NCBI GenBank assembly: GCA_028293765.1
Contig: JAQGOG010000093.1
Span: 34,197-98,196 of the forward strand
Length of the DNA: 64,000 nt
Reading direction: 5' to 3'
Source of the DNA: Gammaproteobacteria bacterium
Lineage (GTDB): Bacteria > Pseudomonadota > Gammaproteobacteria > Steroidobacterales > Steroidobacteraceae
This document shows, piece by piece, positions 42,483 through 51,173 of this stretch (positions within the stretch are counted from its first letter, which is position 1; each line of letters starts with the position of its first letter). The position numbers were made by a program, and so were the translations under genes. Under the pieces are notes generated by a model, which did not search any database, had not been told where the DNA came from, and saw only the letters and a list, made by a program, of their open reading frames with translations.

Positions 42483-43699
42483 GCCCCGTATGCCGGGCGG
42501 CTCTGGGCCTGTTCATCGCGGCACTTGGAGCGGCGGCGCCGGTGCGGGCTCACACGCTCAGCGAGAGTCTTTCGGCCTGGCACATCGACGGCGACACGGT
42601 TCGTCTGCAATTCACGGTGCCGGATCTTGAAGCGAAGCGGGTGACTCCTTCGGGTAAAGACCAGCCATCGAGCGCAGAGTTGGGAAAATATCTGGCCGAG
42701 CGCGTCGGTGCTTCCTCAGCTGACAGGAGGTGTGCGCTTTCGGAAGGGCCGCGTGCAATGGCTGCGTCGGTTGGATACTTCCGCTACGAGCTCGTGTTCA
42801 AATGTCCCGCCGCCACGGATATCCGAATTCGTTCGGCCGCCTTCTATGATCTCGTAAAGTCGCACACCAACTTTGCGCGTATCGAGGACAGCGGCGGGCG
42901 GTTCTTCGAGCAGATTCTCACCTACGACCATCAGGAGATCGCGGTCGCGGGCGATGAGACGCAGCACGCTCTCGAGAACGCCGGCCTGCTCACGTACGTG
43001 GGCTTGGGCATCATGCACATCTTCACCGGCATCGATCACATGTCCTTCATGTTGGGTCTGGTGTTGATCTCACGTCGTGTGCGCGATCTGCTTTTCGTGG
43101 TGACCGGCTTCACGCTGGGACATAGTCTGACGCTGGCTCTGGCGGTGACGGGTGTCCTGCGTCCCGAGGCGCAATACATCGATGCGCTGGTCGCGCTCAC
43201 GATCGCGTTGATCGGCGCTGAGAACATCGGGGATGGCACCCATCGTCCGCTGCCCGTGGCCATCGGCCTGGCTGCGATTTTGTTCATCATGGCCCTCGGC
43301 CGGTATTTCGACCTGGGCGTGACTCTGCCGACCCTGTTGCTGGTGGGCGGCGGGATATTTGCGGTCAGTTATTTGATGTTGACCGGGCAGATGCGTGATG
43401 CCGGCCGCGTGCGTTTACTGGTCACGCTGGTCTTCGGCCTGATCCACGGTTTCGGCTTTGCATCCAACCTGCTGGAAATGCAGCTGCCGACGGACCGGCT
43501 CGCCGCGCTCCTCGTGGGATTCAATATCGGTGTCGAGATCGGACAGGTCACCGTAGTGCTGGGAGCCCTGCTGGTCGCGTGGCTGCTGGTGCGTGCCCGA
43601 CTTGCTATCCCGCGGCCTTTATTCACGGACATCGCGGCTGCCTTCCTGGTTGGGGAGGGCCTGTGCTGGTTCGTTGAACGGAGCGTGACGCTGAGTTGA
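42479..43699 (+). CDS. HupE/UreJ-family membrane protein with periplasmic domain
   Basis: The 406-residue protein has a signal peptide (about 1-24), an extracytoplasmic domain of about 150 residues, and a C-terminal HupE/UreJ_2 domain with six or more membrane segments. The HupE signatures are visible: GIMHIFTGIDHMSFMLGLVLI, FTLGHSLTLALA, and GLIHGFGFAS. The His/Asp residues in HIFTGIDH are the probable metal site; HupE proteins import nickel or related metals. It closes the cytochrome-PpiC-HupE operon. Confidence 0.85.
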   Translation: MSPVCRAALGLFIAALGAAAPVRAHTLSESLSAWHIDGDTVRLQFTVPDLEAKRVTPSGKDQPSSAELGKYLAERVGASSADRRCALSEGPRAMAASVGYFRYELVFKCPAATDIRIRSAAFYDLVKSHTNFARIEDSGGRFFEQILTYDHQEIAVAGDETQHALENAGLLTYVGLGIMHIFTGIDHMSFMLGLVLISRRVRDLLFVVTGFTLGHSLTLALAVTGVLRPEAQYIDALVALTIALIGAENIGDGTHRPLPVAIGLAAILFIMALGRYFDLGVTLPTLLLVGGGIFAVSYLMLTGQMRDAGRVRLLVTLVFGLIHGFGFASNLLEMQLPTDRLAALLVGFNIGVEIGQVTVVLGALLVAWLLVRARLAIPRPLFTDIAAAFLVGEGLCWFVERSVTLS

Positions 43700-43709
43700 C
43701 TCCTGGCGC

Positions 43710-44411
43710 TCAACTTTCCGACTGGGTCTTCTGAGGCGGCTTCGGCCGTTGCAGGGCAGAGGCTCGTCCACCCGCGCGCAGGCCGGGAAAAGCTCCGGCG
43801 CACAAGGCATTCGTCCAGTCCTCGCACAGCGATACCGCCGCCGCGGGTTTGAACGTGCGGGAATTCATGCTCGCCTCGATCCAGAGACCATCCATCAGCG
43901 CCGACAGTCCGATGGCCGCCGGCCGCAGCTTGAACGCGGGAATGTCGTCGTCGAGACGGAGCTGTCCGAGTAAGGATTCGAGCGTGGCACGATAGGCACC
44001 GTAGGTGCGGTCGTGTACGGCCCGCATCTCGGCGTCGTGCGACACCATGCTCCAGAACACGAGCCACGTGTTGAACAAGCCCGGATCGAGAAGATCGGGA
44101 GCGAATGACGCTTCGAAGAAGCGTCGCAGCCGTTCGCGTGGCGTTTTTGACACGTCGTGCGCCTGGCGCCGGATCGAGTGGAGCAGGGAGGTCGCGAGCG
44201 AGTCGTACGCCGCGGCCACGAGTGTCGTAATGCTCGGGAAGTGGTGGTTGATCAGGCCGGCGGACACTCCCGCCTGGGCGCTGATCTGGCGCACCGACAT
44301 CCCTTCGTGGCCGAATCTGCGCAGACAGACCAACGTGGCCTCGATGAGCGCCTCGCGGCGGGCGACGGGAGGCTCGCGCCGGAATTTCGGGGTACCCGGT
44401 GTTTTGGCCAT
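43710..44411 (-). CDS. TetR-family regulator, BetI-like
   Basis: The 233-residue repressor has an N-terminal TetR helix-turn-helix (about 18-65: LIEATLVCLRRFGHEGMSVR, then QISAQAGVSAGLINHHFP) and a C-terminal ligand domain of the BetI type (DPGLFNTWLVFWSMVSHD). BetI responds to choline. It is the last gene of the leftward methylated-amine cluster, so it may control it in response to a quaternary ammonium or related ligand. It starts 9 bp after the stop of the sulfotransferase gene. Confidence 0.85.
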   Translation of the reverse strand: MAKTPGTPKFRREPPVARREALIEATLVCLRRFGHEGMSVRQISAQAGVSAGLINHHFPSITTLVAAAYDSLATSLLHSIRRQAHDVSKTPRERLRRFFEASFAPDLLDPGLFNTWLVFWSMVSHDAEMRAVHDRTYGAYRATLESLLGQLRLDDDIPAFKLRPAAIGLSALMDGLWIEASMNSRTFKPAAAVSLCEDWTNALCAGAFPGLRAGGRASALQRPKPPQKTQSES

Positions 44412-44420
44412 CGCGGGATC

Positions 44421-46016
44421 TTAGCTGGCGGCGTCGATTCCGGCAGCCAGCAGGTGGCGCCGCAGTCCTTCGAGCTGTGATCCATAGTGGCGCCACTGCG
44501 CGAGCGATGAATCGTACAACGATTGCCTCACCTGCATGGCGCTGGCGGTCATCGTGGGCGACGGATTGCGATGAAAGGCGAGACAGGCGTCTTCCCACTC
44601 GAGGCCACAGAACTCGAGCAGCCGGCGAGTCTCGCCGCTCTGGTCGGCGATCAGCCTCTCGTAGCTCAAGTCGTACACGACTCCTGGCATCGTCGTACGC
44701 CAATGATCCATCAGTTTTCGATACGCCACATAGTAGCGTCCGATTTCGTCGAGATCGTACGAGAAGGGATAGCCGTCCTTGAAGAGGGTCTTGTACATGG
44801 CGTAGCACACCGCTAACGGGTGACGCGTCAAATGCACGATTTTCGCGTTCGGGAACGCGCGGCGGATGATGCCGCAATATAGATAGTTCACCGGCATCTT
44901 GTCGGTGAAGCGAGGAGTGCGTCCGGTTGCGGGCCGTGTGCGAGCCAGGTAGTCGCGGCCCAGCGCCGCGAAATCGATCGTCGCCGAGCGCGCGACGAGT
45001 TCGGGGCGTGGCATTGCACGTGACGCGGCGGAACCGATAACGGCGTCGACGATGGCTTGCGAGAAATCATTCAGCTCGCCCGCGGAAAAAACGGACGAAT
45101 GGCTGCCGAGGATTCGTTCGACGAGTGTCGTGCCGCTGCGTGGCAGGCCCACGATGAAGATCGGTTCGTCGCTTGGGCACCCCGTAATCGAGGCGGGGGG
45201 TGCGCTCGGGAATGCGTCGATAATCCAATCCACGGTCGCTACGTCGCGATCGACATCGTATTGCAGGTGTCGATGCCGAAGGCGCGCACCCTGGTCGAGG
45301 TGCTTCCACGAGTTGGCGTATTCGCCCAGGTCCTCATATTCCTTGGCTAGCGCGTAGCGAAGGTGGACTTCCCCGCGCCAGTCGGCGACACCACCTTGGG
45401 TGAGCAGTCGCTCGAGCTCTGCGACGTGGTTGCGCTCATGACTCTGGGTTCGCAGGTCCGATCGGTTCTTGTAGGCCTCGTAATCGTTCGGCCTGGCCGC
45501 GATCACCTGGTCGTAGTCGTCCTCGGCCGCTGCGAGGTGGCCCAGGAAGCGGCGTACGGTGGCCCTGTTGAACACGATGGCGGCATTGCGGGGGGCCAGC
45601 TCGAGAGCCCGCTCGTAAGCGGCGAGCGCCAGGCGCTGCTCACCCGACAGACTAAAAAACGTGCCGAGTGCATCGAGTGCCGCTGCGTCGTCATTGACCA
45701 CTTCGCGAGCGGTGTTGGCGCTGGCCAGGGCTTCCGTGTGGCGGCGGAGCGCGCGGAGGCAGTGGGCTTTTTGCAGGAGGCAGCGGCCATCCGTGGAGCT
45801 CAGAGCGAGTGCGCGCTCAATCAAGGTGAGAGCGGTGGCAGGGTCACCCAGCTGCAGGGCGATCGAGCTGGCGGTGCGCCAGCCAGGGCCGAATTGCGGG
45901 TACTGGGTGTTGAGGACGCGACAGAGATCGCCGGCGGCACGAAACGAGCCGTGTCGCGCGAGTCGCAGCGCTTCCTCCTCGAGGCGGGAAGCCTTCGGGT
46001 CGGAGGGGCTGGCCAT
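44421..46016 (-). CDS. TPR-containing sulfotransferase-family protein
   Basis: The 531-residue protein has about five TPR-like repeats (LGDPATALTLIERALAL, then LRRHTEALASANTAREV) in its first half and a sulfotransferase fold in the second, with the PAPS-binding loop IVGLPRSGTTLVERIL near residue 300 and the 3'-phosphate segment HLTRHPLAVCYAMYKT. Bacterial TPR-sulfotransferases are widespread but their acceptors are unknown. The frame is open to 46205; ATG 46016 is chosen because the TPR region begins soon after. It sits inside an otherwise catabolic cluster. Confidence 0.82.
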   Translation of the reverse strand: MASPSDPKASRLEEEALRLARHGSFRAAGDLCRVLNTQYPQFGPGWRTASSIALQLGDPATALTLIERALALSSTDGRCLLQKAHCLRALRRHTEALASANTAREVVNDDAAALDALGTFFSLSGEQRLALAAYERALELAPRNAAIVFNRATVRRFLGHLAAAEDDYDQVIAARPNDYEAYKNRSDLRTQSHERNHVAELERLLTQGGVADWRGEVHLRYALAKEYEDLGEYANSWKHLDQGARLRHRHLQYDVDRDVATVDWIIDAFPSAPPASITGCPSDEPIFIVGLPRSGTTLVERILGSHSSVFSAGELNDFSQAIVDAVIGSAASRAMPRPELVARSATIDFAALGRDYLARTRPATGRTPRFTDKMPVNYLYCGIIRRAFPNAKIVHLTRHPLAVCYAMYKTLFKDGYPFSYDLDEIGRYYVAYRKLMDHWRTTMPGVVYDLSYERLIADQSGETRRLLEFCGLEWEDACLAFHRNPSPTMTASAMQVRQSLYDSSLAQWRHYGSQLEGLRRHLLAAGIDAAS

Positions 46017-46281
46017 TCGCCTAGCGTAGCGCGACTGATTGTGTCGGTACAGGGCGGCCGGGCAGGGCTCCTCGAAAGTCCCTTTCCCGCTCATGTCCGC
46101 GCCCCAGCAGCGGTTTTCCCCGCATGCCTTTGGCCAAGCACGAAATAGCTGGCGCGCTACGAGGGCGGTGTGGTGCTTGACTCGGGAAAGCGCCTTGTAA
46201 TACAACCGTTCAACAAGGAAAGAGCGTTGCCAGGGGCGCGCTTCATTGTGCAGCCAGCTCCATGAACGATTACCCGCGGGC

Positions 46282-47607
46282 CTATGCGGCTTCGGCTCGC
46301 TCGCCGCCCAGATTGCGAGTGGGGTCCACTACTAACCATAAGGCTGCGCTGACGAAGGCGAACGCGCTCCCGATCACAAAGGCACTCGTCCATGCGTGGT
46401 GACCCGAGAGATAGGCAACGATGGGCGTGGCGACGAGGCCACCTATGTTGCCTCCGGTGTTGAGAAGACCGGTTGCCGACATGGTATCCCCGCGTGCGAC
46501 GTGCATGACCGCCGCCCAGTAGGGTCCTTCGTTGAGCTCGACGCAGGCAAAGCACAGTGCGAGCGCTGCCACGGCGAGGTAAGCGTTCGCCGCATTCACG
46601 GCTAACAACAATAGAATGCCGGCGGCGGGTAGTGAGATGAGCGGAACGATGTGCAGACCCCGACGTATACCGTACTTCGTGCCGAACACGCTTCCGAGTT
46701 TGCCGCCTATGCCCGCCCCGAGAGCCGCTGCAAGCGGTGGGGTGCTGGCGAGCCATCCGCCTTCGAGCACTGTGAAATGCCGCTCCTGCACCAGGTAGAG
46801 AAAACACCAGTTGCCCAGGAGGTAGTACACATAGTTCATGCACAGGTAGGACACCGTCAGCGCCAGGAGGTCCCTGTTCTTCAGCAGTGTCCCTAACCGA
46901 CGCCAGGAGATCGAATAGTCCACACTCGCGTCCAAGTGGGGACCGAGCTCGGCGAGCTCCGCGGCGCTAACCGATGGATGTTGCGCAGGCGTGTCGCGTC
47001 CGTACCAGGCCCAAATGGCAATCAACGCAATCGCGGGCAGTGTGGTCCAGGCGAGCGCCTGCTGCCAGCCGAAGGAGGACATGAGCCAGGCGATGACAGG
47101 AGGCGTAACCGCTGCGCCCAGCCCGAGGCCCAGGCTCAGCAAGCCCTGCACCAGTGGCCACTTGTCTGGTGTGAACCACGCTTCCACGACACCAGCGCTG
47201 ACGGGAAAGAACGGGCCCTGCGCTACGCCAAGTAGCAACTGGACAGCGAGGAGGGCCGCGAACAGCGCGGCGCCGCCGAGCACGATCGGAGCCAGTGGCG
47301 TCGTCACCGTGGCGAGAAAGGCGAGGGCGCTGATCAGGACGAGCGTTTTGCGGGCACCCAGTCGTTGACCCAACACTCCGCCGGGAAACTGCAGGCCGGC
47401 GTAGCCGAGCAGAAAGGCCCATTCGAGCCAGCCTATCTGCATCTGGCTCAGGCCCAGATCCGGCATCATCTGGTAGCTGGCCACGGCCAGGGCGCGCTGC
47501 TGCACGTAGGCAATCAGGCCGAAGCCGAACAGAAGGGTGAATATCTTCCAGCGGACGCGGATGCGCAGGGGCGCGATGGACGTGGAGTCTGCCGACCCCA
47601 CCGTCAC
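46282..47607 (-). CDS. MFS transporter, ACS-type
   Basis: The 441-residue protein has twelve hydrophobic segments and the anion:cation symporter look: RALAVASYQMMPDLGLSQMQ at helix 1-2 and LQFPGGVLGQRLGARKTLVL (motif A-like). ACS members take up organic acids, glycerate or similar anions with protons. The start GTG 47607 overlaps the Rieske gene stop (GTGA). That coupling suggests it imports the substrate of the demethylation enzymes. Confidence 0.88.
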   Translation of the reverse strand: MTVGSADSTSIAPLRIRVRWKIFTLLFGFGLIAYVQQRALAVASYQMMPDLGLSQMQIGWLEWAFLLGYAGLQFPGGVLGQRLGARKTLVLISALAFLATVTTPLAPIVLGGAALFAALLAVQLLLGVAQGPFFPVSAGVVEAWFTPDKWPLVQGLLSLGLGLGAAVTPPVIAWLMSSFGWQQALAWTTLPAIALIAIWAWYGRDTPAQHPSVSAAELAELGPHLDASVDYSISWRRLGTLLKNRDLLALTVSYLCMNYVYYLLGNWCFLYLVQERHFTVLEGGWLASTPPLAAALGAGIGGKLGSVFGTKYGIRRGLHIVPLISLPAAGILLLLAVNAANAYLAVAALALCFACVELNEGPYWAAVMHVARGDTMSATGLLNTGGNIGGLVATPIVAYLSGHHAWTSAFVIGSAFAFVSAALWLVVDPTRNLGGERAEAA

Positions 47608-48779
47608 AATGTCGCGGCCGCGTCGCCGATCCTTTCCAGGACGTAACGGCGAATGTCGAGGCTGAAGTCCTCCATGGGGGCATAGTAACCGCGCTCATGC
47701 ACTCGCGCAGCGATCCCTTGTTGCACGGTCTCGCAGATCACCCAGTCCTGGCGGTTGACGACATCCCAGAACTCCGTTGTATCGGACGGGTCGAAGCCCG
47801 GCTTCTCGAGCTCGTACGGCTCGAACAGGAAGTGGCAGGTGATGTCGGTACGCTCGGCAGAGCGGGGCCGCAGGATGAACACCGCGGCGTGATCGCAGGC
47901 GAGGCTCACGAAGAGGTTGGGGTAGAGGAGCTCGCCTTTGTGGCGCACTTGTTCATTAGCATTGAGCGTCGGAAATGGCCGGCGCTGCGTCATGCCGGAC
48001 TTCGTAAACGTATATGCGCCCTCGCGATGCGGGATACCGCGTTCCCAATCGAGGTTGGCGCCTCCCCGGTCACGGAATGCGGGGACGACGGCGCACAGCT
48101 CGGGATGCACGCCAGCGCAGTGATAGCACTCGTTGTAGTTCTCGCAGATGACTTTCCAGTTCGCGGCCACCTGGTACTCGATCGTATGGCCGATACGCAG
48201 TTCAATCAGCGGATAACGCCGCACGCGTTCGGGCGCGCCGGCAATCTGCTCGTGCAGGGTCTTAGCCGTGCCGGGCGTGAGATGCAGGAAAACGAATCCG
48301 GCCCAGGACTCGACACCCACCGGGTACAGACTGAAAGCCGACTTGTCGAACCCGGCCTGGCCCGTCAGATAGGGCGCCGCGATGAGTCGGCCGTCGAGGT
48401 CATAAGTCCATTGGTGATAAGGGCACATGATGCGCCCCGAGACCAAGCCGCCCGGCAGCGAGGGTGCGCCACTAACAGCACCGCCTTCCGGTCGGCAGAG
48501 ACGGGCGCCGCGGTGGCGACAGACGTTGTAGAAAGCCCGCAGCTGTTTTTCACGGTTGCGCGTCAGGATGATGCTCTCGCCGAGGACGTCGAGCACTCGA
48601 TGCGCCCCTGCCGCCGGCAACTCTTCCTCGCGGCCGATGCAGATCCATTCGCGACAGAAGATCCGCTCCTTCTCCAGCGCAAACACGCGCTCCGATCGAT
48701 ACCAGCTCGAGGGAAGCGTCGGTTCCAGGCCGGCCACCGGGAGGCTGGCCCCCGGCAATGGTGAGTTATGGGAACTCAT
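47604..48779 (-). CDS. Rieske non-haem oxygenase alpha subunit, GbcA-like
   Basis: The 391-residue oxygenase has a Rieske 2Fe-2S domain with C-x-H in NVCRHRGARLC and C-x2-H in MCPYHQWTYDLDG, and a catalytic domain whose mononuclear iron site shows ENYNECYHCAGVHPEL (two His) and a downstream Asp in RQDWVICETVQQG. The WICIGREEELPAAG start and the ECYHC segment are typical of the GbcA/stachydrine-demethylase branch that removes methyl groups from betaines. The spacer between the Rieske motifs is about 29 residues, longer than usual. No matching reductase gene is adjacent. Confidence 0.88.
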   Translation of the reverse strand: MSSHNSPLPGASLPVAGLEPTLPSSWYRSERVFALEKERIFCREWICIGREEELPAAGAHRVLDVLGESIILTRNREKQLRAFYNVCRHRGARLCRPEGGAVSGAPSLPGGLVSGRIMCPYHQWTYDLDGRLIAAPYLTGQAGFDKSAFSLYPVGVESWAGFVFLHLTPGTAKTLHEQIAGAPERVRRYPLIELRIGHTIEYQVAANWKVICENYNECYHCAGVHPELCAVVPAFRDRGGANLDWERGIPHREGAYTFTKSGMTQRRPFPTLNANEQVRHKGELLYPNLFVSLACDHAAVFILRPRSAERTDITCHFLFEPYELEKPGFDPSDTTEFWDVVNRQDWVICETVQQGIAARVHERGYYAPMEDFSLDIRRYVLERIGDAAATL

Positions 48780-48847
48780 GCACTGCTGCCTCCGCAGACA
48801 TTTCCGAACGCGATAGTGTGCAGATCATGCGCAGGCGCTCAGTCAGA

Positions 48848-50926
48848 TTATGCAGTAGGCGTCACACGCAGAGGCGCGTCACGGCGGAAGCTTGGCGCCT
48901 GCGGGTCTGCATCGAGCTCGCGCGCATAGCGATGGCCGCTGTATACCGCGTGAACTATGGCGCCCGGGGCCAGCGCGTCGCCGATTCTCGTGATCGAAGC
49001 GATGCCTGCTCCTGCGAGTTTGTCCTGCTGCTCGACAAGCTGGTGATACAGCGAGTCATTCGGGAAGCGGGCGCCAACGATCACTAGAGACCTGCACGCG
49101 AGTCGTGATTCCCTGTCCGTAAACTGAGCGGCCAAGGTCAGTTCACCCGGCTCAAAAGCGCTCACGCGTGAGAGGGTGTGAAGACTCACACCCGCGTTGG
49201 CTAGCGCTCGGTGGACCTGCGGTTGTTCGTTACTCATGATGGCCCACGCGGAAGCATGGCCCGTCGGCGTCACGTACGCGACCGAGTGACCGGCTTTTGC
49301 CAGATGCTCTGCAAGCGCACTTCCCATGTAGTAGTTGTCGAAATCGAAGACCGCGACGGGACCTTCGAGCTGCGCGCCTTCTGCGATGTCGTCGGGCGTA
49401 TACACGTTCGGGCCAGCGAGGCTGCCGAATGGAACCTCCAGCGGCGAGTACAACATGCGCGCCCAGCGTGAGCCGGTAGCGATGACCACGTGAGTGTTTC
49501 CGAGCTCCAGAATCTCTTCGGCGGACAGCTCATTGCCCCGATAGAGATTGAAGTTCGGCAGCCGTTCGAGTTGGCCCCGGCGCCAGTCGAGGACACGGCC
49601 CCAGGCCGCGAGGCCTGGTAAACGGGTTTCGAAACGCAGCCGACCGCCGATCTCATCGGCAGCCTCGGCGAGGGTCACCTCGTAACCGCGTCTCGCCAAC
49701 GTCAGTGCGCATTCGAGGCCGGAGGGACCCCCGCCGACGATGAGTACCGTCGAGGCGCTGCCTGCCGGCGCGACCCGTTCCGGGTGCCACTGGCGGCGCC
49801 ATTCCTCGCCGATGGTGGGATTCTGAGTACATCGCACCGGCACACCGTCGTGCCAACTCGAGATGCAGATGTTGCAGCCGATGCATTCGCGAATGTCGTG
49901 CTCGCGGCCCGCATCGATCTTCTTCGGCAGAAACGGATCGGCAATCGAGGGCCGGGCCGCACCGATGAGATCCAGAACGCCGCGCCGGATCTGGCCGACC
50001 ATGGCATCGGGCGAAGTGAAGCGGCCCACGCCGACCACCGGCTTGCTCGTGACCTTTTTGACGAACTCGATGATGGGCTCGTGACTGCCCTCGGCTGTAA
50101 AACGGGAGGGGGCGCAGTCGGTTGGGGAGGAGTCGAGCTTCACGTCCCAGAGATCCGGCAAGTCGGCCAACAGCTCGACCACTTCGTGGGCTTCCGATGC
50201 GGCGACGTCGCTCGGCCGCGCTCGCAGCTCTTCGAGACTGATGCGCAACGCGACCGCGCAGTGGCCTCCCACCGCCTCGTGCGTCGCTTCGAGCAACTCC
50301 CGGACGATGCGGACACGGTTTCGTACGGAGCCTCCATAGGCATCCGTGCGTTGATTCCACTCCGGCAACAGAAATTCGTACGGCAGATAGCCCATGCCGG
50401 CGTAGACGTACACCACGTCGAAGCCGGCACTGCGCGCTTTGCGAGCCGCTGCCGCCTGCCAGCGGACGAGCGAGCGAATGTCCTGTGCGTCCATGATTCG
50501 GGGCCGCTGGTTGCCCATGAAATTCACATGGGTGGCCATCCAGGAAGTGCCCGAGGGAGACAGCGGCGGGATGCGGCTCGTCCGGTTCATCACCGAGCCG
50601 CCGCCGTGCCAGAGCTCGACTCCCGCGAGCGCACCGTGTTTGTGAACGGCATCCGTCATCAGGGCGTGGGAGCGAATGTCGTCGTCGTCCCAGAGCGTAG
50701 CGAAGGGCAGGGGTGCATCATCCGAGCTGGGATCGATCGAGACATAGCCCGAGCAGACGACGCCCCAGCCGCCTTCGGCCTTGGTCTCGCGAAACGCCGC
50801 GCGCATGCGCGGCATCGAATTCGTCATGCCGGCGGCGTGCGGTACGGCATAAAACCGGTTGGGTGCCGTGACCGGCCCGATTTTTACGGGCTCAAATAGA
50901 ATGTCGTACCGCGGATTGCGAGCCAT
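48848..50926 (-). CDS. Trimethylamine-dehydrogenase-like flavoprotein (FMN, 4Fe-4S, FAD/ADP domain)
   Basis: The 692-residue protein has an N-terminal OYE-type barrel (VPHAAGMTNSM, then GVELWHGGGSV), a 4Fe-4S motif CIGCNICISSW with a fourth Cys in RCTQNPTIGEE, and a dinucleotide-binding C-terminal half (LIVGGGPSGLECALTLARRG). The order is that of trimethylamine, dimethylamine and DgcA-type dimethylglycine dehydrogenases. The Cys that binds FMN covalently in TMADH (PHCIG) is Ala here. Tyr of the substrate bowl (SGYVSI) and Trp after the Fe-S motif (SSW) remain. Start at ATG 50926; the upstream open frame is not homologous. Confidence 0.88.
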   Translation of the reverse strand: MARNPRYDILFEPVKIGPVTAPNRFYAVPHAAGMTNSMPRMRAAFRETKAEGGWGVVCSGYVSIDPSSDDAPLPFATLWDDDDIRSHALMTDAVHKHGALAGVELWHGGGSVMNRTSRIPPLSPSGTSWMATHVNFMGNQRPRIMDAQDIRSLVRWQAAAARKARSAGFDVVYVYAGMGYLPYEFLLPEWNQRTDAYGGSVRNRVRIVRELLEATHEAVGGHCAVALRISLEELRARPSDVAASEAHEVVELLADLPDLWDVKLDSSPTDCAPSRFTAEGSHEPIIEFVKKVTSKPVVGVGRFTSPDAMVGQIRRGVLDLIGAARPSIADPFLPKKIDAGREHDIRECIGCNICISSWHDGVPVRCTQNPTIGEEWRRQWHPERVAPAGSASTVLIVGGGPSGLECALTLARRGYEVTLAEAADEIGGRLRFETRLPGLAAWGRVLDWRRGQLERLPNFNLYRGNELSAEEILELGNTHVVIATGSRWARMLYSPLEVPFGSLAGPNVYTPDDIAEGAQLEGPVAVFDFDNYYMGSALAEHLAKAGHSVAYVTPTGHASAWAIMSNEQPQVHRALANAGVSLHTLSRVSAFEPGELTLAAQFTDRESRLACRSLVIVGARFPNDSLYHQLVEQQDKLAGAGIASITRIGDALAPGAIVHAVYSGHRYARELDADPQAPSFRRDAPLRVTPTA

Positions 50927-51173
50927 ACGGGTTCCATTGAATTGCCGTCGAGCGCCACGTTCGCGTGCGGGTGACAGCTGCGAGGCTGTCGCTCCGATCT
51001 GCACCCCCGACCCCCGGCGACGCATTCGTGTTTCGATCGAGTATATCGGGATGGCGTGCGGACGCCAGAGGATTGTTGAGCGCTCGTCCAATAGGGGCGG
51101 CGCTGCTCCGCCACCGGGCAGCCCTGTGCCCGCTGGCCGACATCGGTGCGGGGGATTCAGCCGATTCAGCCGC

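Noticed and set aside
43369..44877. A 502-codon minus-strand frame spanning HupE, the TetR gene and the sulfotransferase end
   Set aside because: It cuts across three recognisable genes in the wrong frame and has an Arg-rich shadow composition.
50973..50990. Inverted repeat GACAGC-N6-GCTGTC upstream of the TMADH-like gene
   Set aside because: Six-base arms with a six-base spacer in GC-rich DNA are expected by chance; no second copy was noticed.
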